From: SHVZ01 sp041906305
GTDB taxonomy: Bacteria; Pseudomonadota; Alphaproteobacteria; SHVZ01
DNA length: 64,000 nt
Reading direction: 5' to 3'
Assembly: GCA_041906305.1 (NCBI GenBank)
Contig: JAYRJL010000001.1
Coordinates: 1,054,001 to 1,118,000 of the forward strand
Of the stretch, positions 1 to 7,342 are shown one piece after another. The position numbers and the translations under genes are program-made. Each line of letters starts with the position of its first letter. The stretch's first letter is position 1. The notes below the pieces were generated by a model. The model was not told the origin of the DNA. It ran no database searches and saw only the letters and a program-made list of their open reading frames with translations.

Positions 1-49
1 CGGAGGTGAGGCTACATTAATTATGTAAGGTTTGGAAAGAGGCCGAACG

Positions 50-745
50 GTGTTCACTGACCAAGACGTTGTCGAGCGAGCAGATCCAGCCGAGGCCCTG
101 TCTCGCCACGGGATCCCCCTCGCCGCGGAGTTGGAGGCCGACCCCGGTCTCCTCGTGAGCGCTATCGGCTACCACCAATGCGGCGCGCCGCGGGCTCACA
201 TCCTCTCTCCGGATCTTGAGCAGGCAATTCTCGACGGGGAGATCCGGATTGCGGACTTCGTCGCGGAGATCCCGGTTCAGCCGCCTTCGGACGCAGCCGC
301 TGCCCTGAAGCTGGTGTCGCATCGATGGGAGGGCGAGGCGCATTGGCACCTCAAGCGATGCGCCTGGGTGCTGGCGGCGGCCATGCTGCCGATGGCGGAG
401 GTCCGACCGGAGGCCCCTATCGACCCGAGACGCAAAAAGCGCGCTGACGTTATCGCCTTCGATGAGACGAGCGGGCGCTCCCTAGTCTTCGAGGTCGGCG
501 CCGTCAGCAACGACTCCATCTTGGTCGCGCTCGACGCTGGCCACACCCAGGTCGTCGTCCTCCCCCATCAATCCGGCGGAGGCGCCCGGGTGGCCGGGTA
601 CGTCTTCGTCAGGGCAGCCGTGACCCCGGTGCCAGCCCCCTGTCCGCCGGAGATCCGAGATGCCGAAGCCACTCTCCAAGGCTGGCTGCACGCCCTGACC
701 TCGGCAACCCCGCTGCGACCTGCAGACATCGACCGCCGCTGCTGA
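50..745 (+). CDS. Hypothetical protein, possible PD-(D/E)XK nuclease-like fold
   Basis: The reading frame is open from a TTG at 32, but GTG at 50 is preferred because AAAGAGG at 36-42 lies seven bases before it; that gives about 231 residues. I do not recognise the family. The middle of the protein contains RRKKRADVIAF followed about ten residues later by LVFEVGAVS. This Asp-then-Glu pattern on two strands resembles nuclease-fold proteins (for example CoiA-like), but the usual Lys after the Glu is Gly, so activity is doubtful. There is no signal peptide or membrane segment. The next gene starts 49 bp downstream on the same strand, so the two may be co-transcribed. It lies inside the inferred defence island. 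The function is unknown and the nuclease idea is weak. Confidence 0.6.
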   Translation: MFTDQDVVERADPAEALSRHGIPLAAELEADPGLLVSAIGYHQCGAPRAHILSPDLEQAILDGEIRIADFVAEIPVQPPSDAAAALKLVSHRWEGEAHWHLKRCAWVLAAAMLPMAEVRPEAPIDPRRKKRADVIAFDETSGRSLVFEVGAVSNDSILVALDAGHTQVVVLPHQSGGGARVAGYVFVRAAVTPVPAPCPPEIRDAEATLQGWLHALTSATPLRPADIDRRC

Positions 746-794
746 TCGACGGTCGCCATATCCCGCCCCCTTAGTCCCCTTCCAGGAGCCTCGA

Positions 795-1409
795 ATGTCC
801 ATCCCCGACGATCGCCCCGTGCTTGGCATCGACCTTGCTACCCTCTGCAACGAGCTCGGATTAACCGTCACCGACATGAGATGGCTGTTCGGGATGGCCG
901 CGACCGACTGGTCCGAGACAACGGCGGCTTCACGTCCCCGCCTGGTGAAGGACCCGGCGCGCGCGATTCTTGCCCGCCTGCTCGACGAGAGCCCCGAGCT
1001 CCTGCCGATCAAACTGAACCCGAGGACAAGGGAGATCTTCAAGCAGGTCCGCGAGATCCACGGTACGGAGATCACCTTCAAGCGGTTCGGTCTTGCGTTC
1101 GGCCGGCACGCCGGCGCCGGGTATCGTTGGGTGGTGAAGGGAGAGACTCCCGATCCATCGGCGGCGCGCCTGATGGCGATCTGGTGCTTCTCGATGGCGC
1201 TGGGGAAAGGATCCATCTTCCTCCACCTTGAGTACCTTGCCGAGACCGAGGCCAAGGCCCGCGGGATCGTCGACCTCCGCCGCGGCGGTTCCTGGCGGAA
1301 GCCCGTGCCGGCCGAGGTCCTCGCCAGACGCAAATACGCCGCTCAGAAGCGCAGGACCTGCTTCAACCGGCCGCGTCGTCAGCCACTGCCTGTTGACCAC
1401 TCGGCCTGA
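795..1409 (+). CDS. Hypothetical DNA-binding-like protein (204 aa)
   Basis: A soluble protein of 204 residues. The N-terminal part (about residues 10-60, containing LATLCNELGLTVTDMRWLFG) and a second part (about 85-130, containing FGLAFGRHAGAGYRWVVKGETP) each look like a helix-turn-helix of the Xre type. The C-terminal 40 residues are rich in Arg and Lys (RRKYAAQKRRTCFNRPRRQ), which fits nucleic-acid contact. AGGAG at 784-788 supports the ATG at 795. It follows the gene ending at 745 on the same strand. Genes of this kind are common on integrative elements as regulators. Whether it acts on the CBASS/BREX control region is not shown. No precise family was recognised. Confidence 0.6.
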   Translation: MSIPDDRPVLGIDLATLCNELGLTVTDMRWLFGMAATDWSETTAASRPRLVKDPARAILARLLDESPELLPIKLNPRTREIFKQVREIHGTEITFKRFGLAFGRHAGAGYRWVVKGETPDPSAARLMAIWCFSMALGKGSIFLHLEYLAETEAKARGIVDLRRGGSWRKPVPAEVLARRKYAAQKRRTCFNRPRRQPLPVDHSA

Positions 1410-1569
1410 GAGCGACGACCATGCTGCCCATGCGTCTCAAGCTGATCGCACGCAATCGAATACCGGATCCTGACAGGACCGGCCGACGATCCGCGCGCGA
1501 CTGAGAACAGCAGCAACCCGATCCCGCTGATGTCTTAGGTCGTTCGGACACTCGGCTAAACCGGGTGAT

Positions 1570-1587
1570 GGGAGAGGTCTGTCTCCC
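1570..1587 (+). promoter_or_regulatory. Hairpin before the tRNA-like gene
   Basis: GGGAGA and TCTCCC pair around a six-base loop, 18 bp before the tRNA-like element. No T-run follows. It could be a processing or regulatory structure in a leader transcript, or chance in GC-rich DNA. Confidence 0.3.
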
Positions 1588-1605
1588 GCACCCAGTCTTC
1601 CCTTC

Positions 1606-1700
1606 GGGGGCCGGCGCGGGCGCGCGGGGCGACCTTATAGATCGCCGAGAGCGGCCGGACTGGCTGCGACGGGTGGGTTCGAGTCCCACGGCCCCTACCA
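1606..1700 (+). tRNA. tRNA-like gene with long variable arm and nominal UAU anticodon
   Basis: A cloverleaf can be drawn by hand. The acceptor stem is 1606-1612 with 1690-1696 (one G-U pair, extendable to eight pairs with 1613/1689). The D arm is a four-base-pair stem 1614-1617/1622-1625 with loop GGGC. The anticodon stem is 1628-1632/1642-1646. The variable arm has a six-base-pair stem 1651-1656/1662-1667. The T stem is 1673-1677/1685-1689 with the canonical loop TTCGAGT. A discriminator A at 1697 and an encoded CCA at 1698-1700 close it. The long variable arm suggests Leu, Ser or Sec types, but the loop CCTTATAGA has nine bases (or seven with a C-A mismatch) and centres on TAT, an Ile(AUA) anticodon. 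The tiny D loop recalls tRNA-Sec and the 8/4 'allo-tRNAs'. It could be a decayed or suppressor-type tRNA carried by the island. Confidence 0.55.
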
Positions 1701-1715
1701 CTCGACGGATACACG

Positions 1716-3275
1716 ATGCCAAGACTCTCGAAGACGATGATGATGACGGCGCGGCTGATGACCATGTGGAGACGGCCCGCAACGCGTCCGCACTACACTG
1801 AGCTCGACGCGCTCCACCAGCTGCTGATCGATGACGCCTTGCTCCAGCCGGATGGAGAAGAACTGCGTCCGCATCTCGACGCCCTCGGCTACGATCGCAT
1901 CATGGCAACCCGTGGCCAGACGCCGTACGTCCGGGGGCGCCTCTTGACTGTCGAGGAGGTAGCCGCCTTGAACTGGGTATCGTCTTGGGACGTCGTCATG
2001 GCGTTTCGCAGCGAACTCGGTCTCGATAGGACGCAACGACGGGCGGCCATGCTACGCCTTGTGTGGCAGTTGGGCCTCTACGCAGAAAGCGTCGAGTGGC
2101 TGACCCCGAAGGACCCCGGATTCGAGCCGGCTCATCGCGGCACGCTCATTTACCCGCCTGGCACCTACCCGGGACTCGAGGCGTACCGGACGAAAGCCGC
2201 GCGCCGTCGCCGCGCTCAGGAGATCCTCTCCGGGATCGTCTGCTTAATCCGGCAGCTCAAGGCCGACGGAGTCGAAGATCCGAGCGCATTCGACTGGAGA
2301 TCGATGCCGCCGGAACCGCCGAAGAAGCAGGAAGAGGCGAAGGCGCCCGAGCCGAATGCGGAAGCGCTCGCAGCCGAGCTCGAGGCCGAGAAGCGACCGA
2401 CATTGACCGTGGTGGCAAGCCCGATCCAGACCGGCAAAGGCTTTGATGCGACGGATGTGAAACGATGGAAAGCGCTGGAGAAGCCGACGCCGCTGGCGAT
2501 GCTGCCCAACCCGGTATCGGTGGAGACGGCGCTAATCGCCGAGTTTCCCTATATGCGGCCGCCGATCGACCGCATCGGTGATGATCTCCGCCTGGCCCAG
2601 GCGACCGGGCTGCGGTCTCTGAGGCTTCGGCCCTTGTTGCTGGTGGGACCTCCCGGTGTCGGCAAGAGCCGCTTCGGCCGGCGCCTGGCCGAGGTTTGCG
2701 GTGTTCCCTTCACGATGATCGGCGCTGGCGGGTCGGGCGACAACCGGTCGATCGCTGGAACCTCGCGCGGCTGGGGATCGGCCGAACCGTCACGGATTCT
2801 CGGCGTGATGCTCGAACATGGGGTCGCCAATCCGCTGATCATGGTCGATGAAATCGACAAGGCCGCCACCAGTCGGCACAACGGGCGACTCGTCGATACG
2901 CTCCTCGGCATGCTCGAGCGCGAGACGGCGGTCCGCTTCAACGACGAGTGCCTGGGAGCGGCGTGCGACGTTAGCTGGGTCAGCTGGATCCTGACGGCGA
3001 ACCAGCTGGAAAGTGTCCCCGCGCCGTTGCTCGACCGCCTGTCGGTCGTCGAGGTCGGACAACCGACGATCGATCACTTTCCGTCAATTCTCGAGGGCAT
3101 GCTCGCCGATCTGGCGAAAGAGTGGCGCACCGAGCGTTGGATGCTGCCGGAGCTTGAGCCTGAGACGGTGGAGTTTCTGGCAGAAGCCTTCGCGGCCGGT
3201 CACTCAATCCGCCGTATCCGCTCCGCTGTCATCAGCGCGCTCGCTGCATCGGCACGCCATGCGCCGAGGCACTGA
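1716..3275 (+). CDS. AAA+ ATPase of Lon/MoxR-like type, no protease domain
   Basis: A protein of up to 519 residues. The AAA+ module fills the C-terminal half: Walker A GPPGVGKS near residue 311, Walker B LIMVDEIDKA near 375, sensor 1 ILTAN near 425 and an arginine-finger-like LLDRL near 437. The pattern is closest to the ATPase part of Lon, but the chain ends about 80 residues later and has no protease domain. Residues 1-300 match nothing I know; a linker near 195-230 is rich in Glu, Pro and Ala. The start is uncertain: ATG 1716 lies 15 bp after the tRNA-like CCA with no clear ribosome site, and ATGs at 1737-1743 and 1770 are alternatives. It probably remodels a protein partner using ATP; the partner is unknown. 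Confidence 0.8.
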   Translation: MPRLSKTMMMTARLMTMWRRPATRPHYTELDALHQLLIDDALLQPDGEELRPHLDALGYDRIMATRGQTPYVRGRLLTVEEVAALNWVSSWDVVMAFRSELGLDRTQRRAAMLRLVWQLGLYAESVEWLTPKDPGFEPAHRGTLIYPPGTYPGLEAYRTKAARRRRAQEILSGIVCLIRQLKADGVEDPSAFDWRSMPPEPPKKQEEAKAPEPNAEALAAELEAEKRPTLTVVASPIQTGKGFDATDVKRWKALEKPTPLAMLPNPVSVETALIAEFPYMRPPIDRIGDDLRLAQATGLRSLRLRPLLLVGPPGVGKSRFGRRLAEVCGVPFTMIGAGGSGDNRSIAGTSRGWGSAEPSRILGVMLEHGVANPLIMVDEIDKAATSRHNGRLVDTLLGMLERETAVRFNDECLGAACDVSWVSWILTANQLESVPAPLLDRLSVVEVGQPTIDHFPSILEGMLADLAKEWRTERWMLPELEPETVEFLAEAFAAGHSIRRIRSAVISALAASARHAPRH

Positions 3276-3593
3276 GGGCTTCCCATGCGGAGCTTCTTCT
3301 TTCTTCCGCTCCTGGGCAGCGCGCGAAGCGCGCTCGGAACCCTCCCCACCGGCGGAGGGCAGGGTGGGGGCTTGGGCACCTATAAAATGGCGGGCGCCGC
3401 AACGCGGCGCGCTCCCGCTCAGATCGACATCTGAAATTACACCCTCGTTCTGCCAACCGCCGACCAAGCTAGTCGGCCGATCCTGACCCAGGGCAGAGTT
3501 TCGTCAATCGCGGCCATGGATGCCGATCCTCGTGACGATGAGCGACAAGAATGTCGAGAAGCGCCTTTTAAACTCACCGACGATCGCTCAACG
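3276..3593. repeat. Gene-free stretch with several GC-rich hairpins
   Basis: No gene is seen in these 318 bp between the convergent AAA+ and patatin genes. It holds several inverted repeats: AGCGCGC/GCGCGCT (3318-3334), a CCCTCC...GGAGGG pair (about 3341-3360) followed by a complementary G-rich tract, GCGCCGC/GCGGCGC (3394-3410) and TCAGAT/ATCTGA (3419-3434). The first and third may serve as bidirectional terminators although no T-run follows. The C-rich/G-rich piece looks like a REP-type intergenic repeat. Confidence 0.5.
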
Positions 3594-4655
3594 CTATTCA
3601 ACCTTGATGACGGGTTCGTAGGGCGCGGCGAAGCTGTCGAGGAACCGAGTTGCAATGTCGTCGCCGTATTGCGCCAAGGCTGCTTCTGCAAGTGACGGCA
3701 GCTCCTTCGTGGCACGCCGCCAGTCGTCGAGCTCGATAGCTGGAGTCAAAGGGGGCAGATCGACGCGTATCACGCGATCGGCACCAATCAGTAGTCTAGC
3801 TTGGCCGATCGCGTTCTGTGATTGCAGCGACATCGCGGCGAAGATGATCTTCCTCCAATGCCAAATTCCGCCCCACGTAACCTGACTGTCCTGCACGGCG
3901 TAGGGGTCATTGCCGCAGCCGAGACTCAGGATACGGACGCGTTCGCGGGGAACGGTGAACGAGGCGAGGGCTTCAACAAGGCCAATCATGATCGGATTGT
4001 TCGCCCAGACACCGCCGTCGACAAAGGTGTAGCCCCCATGTCGATGCGGGCGAAAATAAGTAGGCGCGGCGGAGGTCGCGAGCGCCACCTTCGTCATTGG
4101 CTCGTGGAGATCTTTCTTGAAGTCGGGATGGTGAGGAGTCTTGAAGATGAAGACCTCGCCGTGCCGGCCGTCGAAGGATGGGATGCAAAGGCGTGTGCGC
4201 GCTGTCCCAAATTTGCGGTCGCCGAACGTCTCAGTCAGGAGGCGAGCTAGGGCCGCTTCATCGTAGAGATGGGATAGAAGGTGCCGCGCTCCCTTCAGAC
4301 GGCGTTTCGCTCTCCCGAGGAAGCCGGCCCCGTGCGATGGGAATATCTCGCATCCTCGGTTGAGATAGAGGTCTCTGATCTCGGCGGCGGAGAGACCGGC
4401 GGCCAAGCCGAGGGCGATGATCCCGCCAGTCGATGTCCCGACAATGAGGTCGAAGTACGCCGCCACGGAGGCTCCGGCGAGGTGGGATCGCTCCAGTCCG
4501 GCCAGGACGGCAGACGGGAAGATCCCTCGGATGCCGCCGCCATCAATGGAAAGGATGCGAAAGTCCCTATCCGCCGGCCAATCCAGCTGCGCGCGTCGCG
4601 TCGTGAGACTGCCGGCTGATCGTTTGGGAGGTTCTGGTTCGACGGCTGCGGGCAT
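3594..4655 (-). CDS. capV: Patatin-like phospholipase, CBASS effector CapV
   Basis: A protein of 353 residues from ATG 4655, which has AGGAG five bases upstream; an earlier in-frame ATG at 4754 would only add an Arg-rich tail. It shows the whole patatin signature: oxyanion loop GGGIRG near 39-44, nucleophile elbow GTSTG with Ser75, and the catalytic Asp213 in VDGG followed by VWANNP. Enzymes of this group in CBASS are switched on by a cyclic nucleotide from the neighbouring synthase and degrade membrane phospholipids, killing the infected cell; that role here is inferred from family and context. It is the last gene of a leftward three-gene operon. The upstream E2-like reading frame runs far into it, which is odd. 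Confidence 0.9.
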   Translation of the reverse strand: MPAAVEPEPPKRSAGSLTTRRAQLDWPADRDFRILSIDGGGIRGIFPSAVLAGLERSHLAGASVAAYFDLIVGTSTGGIIALGLAAGLSAAEIRDLYLNRGCEIFPSHGAGFLGRAKRRLKGARHLLSHLYDEAALARLLTETFGDRKFGTARTRLCIPSFDGRHGEVFIFKTPHHPDFKKDLHEPMTKVALATSAAPTYFRPHRHGGYTFVDGGVWANNPIMIGLVEALASFTVPRERVRILSLGCGNDPYAVQDSQVTWGGIWHWRKIIFAAMSLQSQNAIGQARLLIGADRVIRVDLPPLTPAIELDDWRRATKELPSLAEAALAQYGDDIATRFLDSFAAPYEPVIKVE

Positions 4656-5110
4656 GCACTCTCCTGTAGCGGCTCTCCGGGGTGCCGGCCTCCGCCTGTC
4701 CATTCGCCTGTCGCACGCCAGCCCTCGTAGCAGACCAGCCAGTCGATGGCCCAAGCCACGATCTTGTCGGCAATGGCATCATCGTAGGCCCACTGATCTG
4801 TTTCCGGGTCCGACAGGCACAAGGCGGGGTATTCGGGCCAAGACAGGCTCGGATAGATATGAGGAATGTCCGCATCCGGTCGGGGCCGAGGCACCGGATC
4901 GAGGACCATCACGCGCGGCTGCCCGAACCGCTTCACCTGGCATCTACCGAGCTCGAGGCACCTAGCGTAGGTAATGCGAAGACGGTAGGTCCGCCCTAGG
5001 GGGCGGACCTCGCCTTCCCACGCAACCCAGCGGTCGCACGCTTCAACCACCCGAAAGTTGGGGTGCTGCACTTGCATGCGGTCGATCTGCTGGCGAATGG
5101 TGGGGATCAT
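4295..5110 (-). CDS. E2-like (ubiquitin-conjugating fold) CBASS accessory protein
   Basis: The start codon (ATG at 5110) overlaps the stop of the CD-NTase gene by four bases, so translation is coupled. The first 140 residues resemble bacterial E2-like proteins of short type II CBASS: a beta-rich core, then HIYPSLSWPEYPALCLSD with the presumed catalytic Cys98, and a typical ending GEWTGGGRH near 135-143. Such proteins are thought to act on the C-terminus of the CD-NTase and prime it. No E1 domain is present, so this is the 'short' arrangement. The frame does not stop near residue 152, where capV starts, but continues to 4295, giving 271 residues and a 361-bp overlap with capV in another frame. 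The true stop or a frameshift should be checked. Confidence 0.75.
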   Translation of the reverse strand: MIPTIRQQIDRMQVQHPNFRVVEACDRWVAWEGEVRPLGRTYRLRITYARCLELGRCQVKRFGQPRVMVLDPVPRPRPDADIPHIYPSLSWPEYPALCLSDPETDQWAYDDAIADKIVAWAIDWLVCYEGWRATGEWTGGGRHPGEPLQESACPQPSNQNLPNDQPAVSRRDARSWIGRRIGTFASFPLMAAASEGSSRLPSWPDWSDPTSPEPPWRRTSTSLSGHRLAGSSPSAWPPVSPPPRSETSISTEDARYSHRTGPASSGERNAV

Positions 5111-6381
5111 TCGTGTCCGTTGCCACCATAGAAGCTGTGCGACGAGGTCGACTGCGAGCGGGACTGAGCCTGAACAGCAGGTGCCGCGACTACGCCGGCG
5201 CCCGCGAGATCGAAGCGCCCGCCGCTTGGCCGGTGAGCGCTCTGGCCCGACCTGATGCTAAGCCCGGACGCCTCGTTGAACGACTTGAAGACCGCGCCGG
5301 TCGGAGATTCGCCGAAGAGGTCGGCCATGATCTCGCGCATCTCCTCGAGGTCGCAGTCTCCCCGGAGACGCTCGACCTTGCGCACGAGGTCGCGCAGATC
5401 GCGGATGAAGACCTCCTGGTTCACGAGCGTGCCGGGCCAACGGTCGGTCAGCACGTCTTCGGCGCAGACGGGGTTCTGTTCGACGATCAGCATGCCCATG
5501 CTGTGGAAGGCTTCGAACCGCCGCAGCATGCATTGTGCTTGGTGCAGCAGCTCCTCGGAGAGCGTTGCCGTGTTGTTGGCGTTGGTCGCAATCATCTTCG
5601 CCATGAGGATCCCGGGCGGTCGACGGACCTCGCGCCTGTCGTAGCGGACATTGCGCCAGCGCTTCATGAGTTGAAGCACGATGACTGCCTTGGATTTCTC
5701 GTGAGCCGGCTGCTGCGGCTGCACCGGCATCGTCTCCAATGCCTTCGCGAGCTCGATCTGCTGGTTCTCGTAGAGAGACGCGCGGTCCTCGAAGAACTTC
5801 CTGAAGTCCTGGTCGCACGGCGTGTTGGCCTTGAACCACTCCGCGAAGCCGAAGGGATTGGCAATGATCGACATGCCAGCGATGTGCGGCGTTTCCGGCC
5901 GGTGGTGGAAGATCAGACTTTCTTTCTCGGGCATCCAGACGCGCCGGACGGCCGGCGTCACGTCGAGATGCATGTTATCCTCGTAGTCGATCGTGACGCA
6001 GCGCGTCTGCCGGCGGGTCATCGTGTAGTAGCGGGAACCCGGCTCGCCCTTGATGCTCCAATACAGGGCATCGAGCGCCTCGTCGGCGGCGACGGTCAGG
6101 GGGAAATCCAGCTCGGCCAGAATGTCGATGTCGTACTCGTCGGTCCGTAGCCTCGAAGCGATGGTCGCGCCGATGGCCATCGACCCCTGGGCGTAGACGA
6201 GGTTCACCCGGTCCTTGAGAGGGCTAGTCGGGCGGTCAAGCCACTCGCTGATCGTACGATAACGGGCCTCGGCCTTTCCGTAGTCGGTTCGGCTCAACTG
6301 AATGCGGATCGCCGTGTCTGCCAGCAATACGTCAATGGGTTCGATTGCCTGCTGCGCAAAGGTAGGCATGTCGTATGTCAT
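5107..6381 (-). CDS. CD-NTase, cGAS/DncV-like cyclic nucleotide synthase of CBASS
   Basis: A protein of 424 residues from ATG 6381, with GGAGAT eight bases upstream; the frame is open further upstream but crosses a palindrome and has no ribosome site. It has the nucleotidyltransferase core: Gly66-Ser67 in YAQGSMAIGA, the metal-binding Asp84 and Asp86 in DEYDID, and a third carboxylate Asp140 in MHLDVTP. These residues define cGAS/DncV-like enzymes, which make a cyclic di- or trinucleotide after phage detection. The product cannot be read from the sequence. The last 50 residues are rich in Gly, Ser and Gln and end in YGGNGHE, a flexible tail of the kind E2 partners modify. It is the first gene of the CBASS operon. 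Confidence 0.88.
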   Translation of the reverse strand: MTYDMPTFAQQAIEPIDVLLADTAIRIQLSRTDYGKAEARYRTISEWLDRPTSPLKDRVNLVYAQGSMAIGATIASRLRTDEYDIDILAELDFPLTVAADEALDALYWSIKGEPGSRYYTMTRRQTRCVTIDYEDNMHLDVTPAVRRVWMPEKESLIFHHRPETPHIAGMSIIANPFGFAEWFKANTPCDQDFRKFFEDRASLYENQQIELAKALETMPVQPQQPAHEKSKAVIVLQLMKRWRNVRYDRREVRRPPGILMAKMIATNANNTATLSEELLHQAQCMLRRFEAFHSMGMLIVEQNPVCAEDVLTDRWPGTLVNQEVFIRDLRDLVRKVERLRGDCDLEEMREIMADLFGESPTGAVFKSFNEASGLSIRSGQSAHRPSGGRFDLAGAGVVAAPAVQAQSRSQSTSSHSFYGGNGHE

Positions 6382-6422
6382 TGTTTTATCTCCAATATCA
6401 GAGCGTCTAATTGAAGATTGTG

Positions 6423-6446
6423 TTCGCCGGCAAACTTGCCGGCGAA
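6423..6446. promoter_or_regulatory. Palindromic operator candidate, CBASS side
   Basis: A perfect 11-bp inverted repeat: TTCGCCGGCAA, two bases, TTGCCGGCGAA. It lies between the CBASS promoter region and the CD-NTase start. On the minus strand a possible -35 box TTGACA is at 6493-6498 with a weak -10 TAGGAA at 6470-6475, so the palindrome would sit in the early transcribed region, where a bound dimer could repress. Its twin lies at 6511-6534. Confidence 0.65.
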
Positions 6447-6510
6447 AGGCTATACTCAATGAGACTGGATTCCTAATCCGGTTGACTCTGCCTGTCAATA
6501 TGATGAAAAA

Positions 6511-6534
6511 TTCGCCGGCAAGTTTGCCGGCGAG
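6511..6534. promoter_or_regulatory. Palindromic operator candidate, BREX side
   Basis: A second copy of the same palindrome, with 23 of 24 bases identical to the first when read on the opposite strand. It is centred 88 bp from the first and ends about 12 bp before the brxA start, overlapping the start of its ribosome-binding region. The pair probably binds one dimeric regulator that controls CBASS and BREX together. No regulator gene is next to it in this window. Confidence 0.65.
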
Positions 6535-6545
6535 GACTCGAATCG

Positions 6546-7340
6546 ATGGACATGGGTGCGTTTTCGCTTTTTGGGGAGCACAGGAACGACTCTGCCGCAA
6601 CGGGCTTCCGCTTCGGCGCCAAGGGCACCCATACCAGCCGAACGATGATGTTTGAGGAGTTGCGCCAGGTCCTGCAGGCGACTGCCCCTGACGCACGGCG
6701 CGCCGACTACGCGGCCGCGATCATCGACGGAAACTGTCTCTCAAAGCCGACAGGCGCGACGCGCCGGCTGACCAATCAGCGTCTTGGCGAGCTTTACGGG
6801 CTGGATCCCGCTGTGCCGCTGTTCCGGGTTCTCCGCCGGCTCTGGGATGTCGAGCAAGAAGGACGCCCGTTGCTCGCCCTCCTTGCCGCGATAGCGCGAG
6901 ACCCGCTGCTCGCGGCGACGTGTTCAGCCATCGTCTTTCTTCCCGCTAACGCCGAATTTCAGCGCGACGTCCTGAAGACCGCGCTTCGCGCCGTTGTTGG
7001 CGATCGTCTCAATGACAGCACCTTGGAGAAGGTGTGCCGCAACGCGGCGAGCACCTGGGCCCAATCAGGACATCTCGAGGGGCGCACGTTCAAGAGGCGT
7101 CGGATCGTCGTGCCGTCGCCTGCGGCCGTCGCATTCGCCATTTACCTTGGCAATGCCGCGGGCTTCCGCGGCGCTGAGATTTTCTCCTGCGCTTGGCTAA
7201 AGGTGCTCGACTTAGACCCGTCTGGTGCCCGGCACCTCGCCATGGAGGCGAAGCGGCTAAGTCTGCTCGACCTGCGCATGGCCGGCGATATCGTCGAGCT
7301 CAACCTTTCTCGTCTCGATCCTCATCAAGCAAGGGCCTGA
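6546..7340 (+). CDS. brxA: BREX protein BrxA (DUF1819-like)
   Basis: A protein of 264 residues, somewhat longer than the usual 200 because of a tail of about 30 residues before GTHTSRTMMFEELRQVLQ. That segment, an extended helical middle with RLTNQRLGELYGLDP, and the position directly before a DUF1788 gene identify it as BrxA. BrxA is a small helical DNA-binding protein needed for defence in type 1 BREX. GAGGA about eight bases upstream supports ATG 6546; ATG 6552 is possible. It is the first gene of the BREX operon, and brxB begins two bases after its stop. Identification rests mostly on order, size and general pattern. Confidence 0.75.
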   Translation: MDMGAFSLFGEHRNDSAATGFRFGAKGTHTSRTMMFEELRQVLQATAPDARRADYAAAIIDGNCLSKPTGATRRLTNQRLGELYGLDPAVPLFRVLRRLWDVEQEGRPLLALLAAIARDPLLAATCSAIVFLPANAEFQRDVLKTALRAVVGDRLNDSTLEKVCRNAASTWAQSGHLEGRTFKRRRIVVPSPAAVAFAIYLGNAAGFRGAEIFSCAWLKVLDLDPSGARHLAMEAKRLSLLDLRMAGDIVELNLSRLDPHQARA

Positions 7341-7342
7341 CC

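Noticed and set aside
6382..6696. N-terminal extension of the CD-NTase
   Set aside because: It crosses both palindromes and the brxA start region and lacks a ribosome site, whereas ATG 6381 has GGAGAT.
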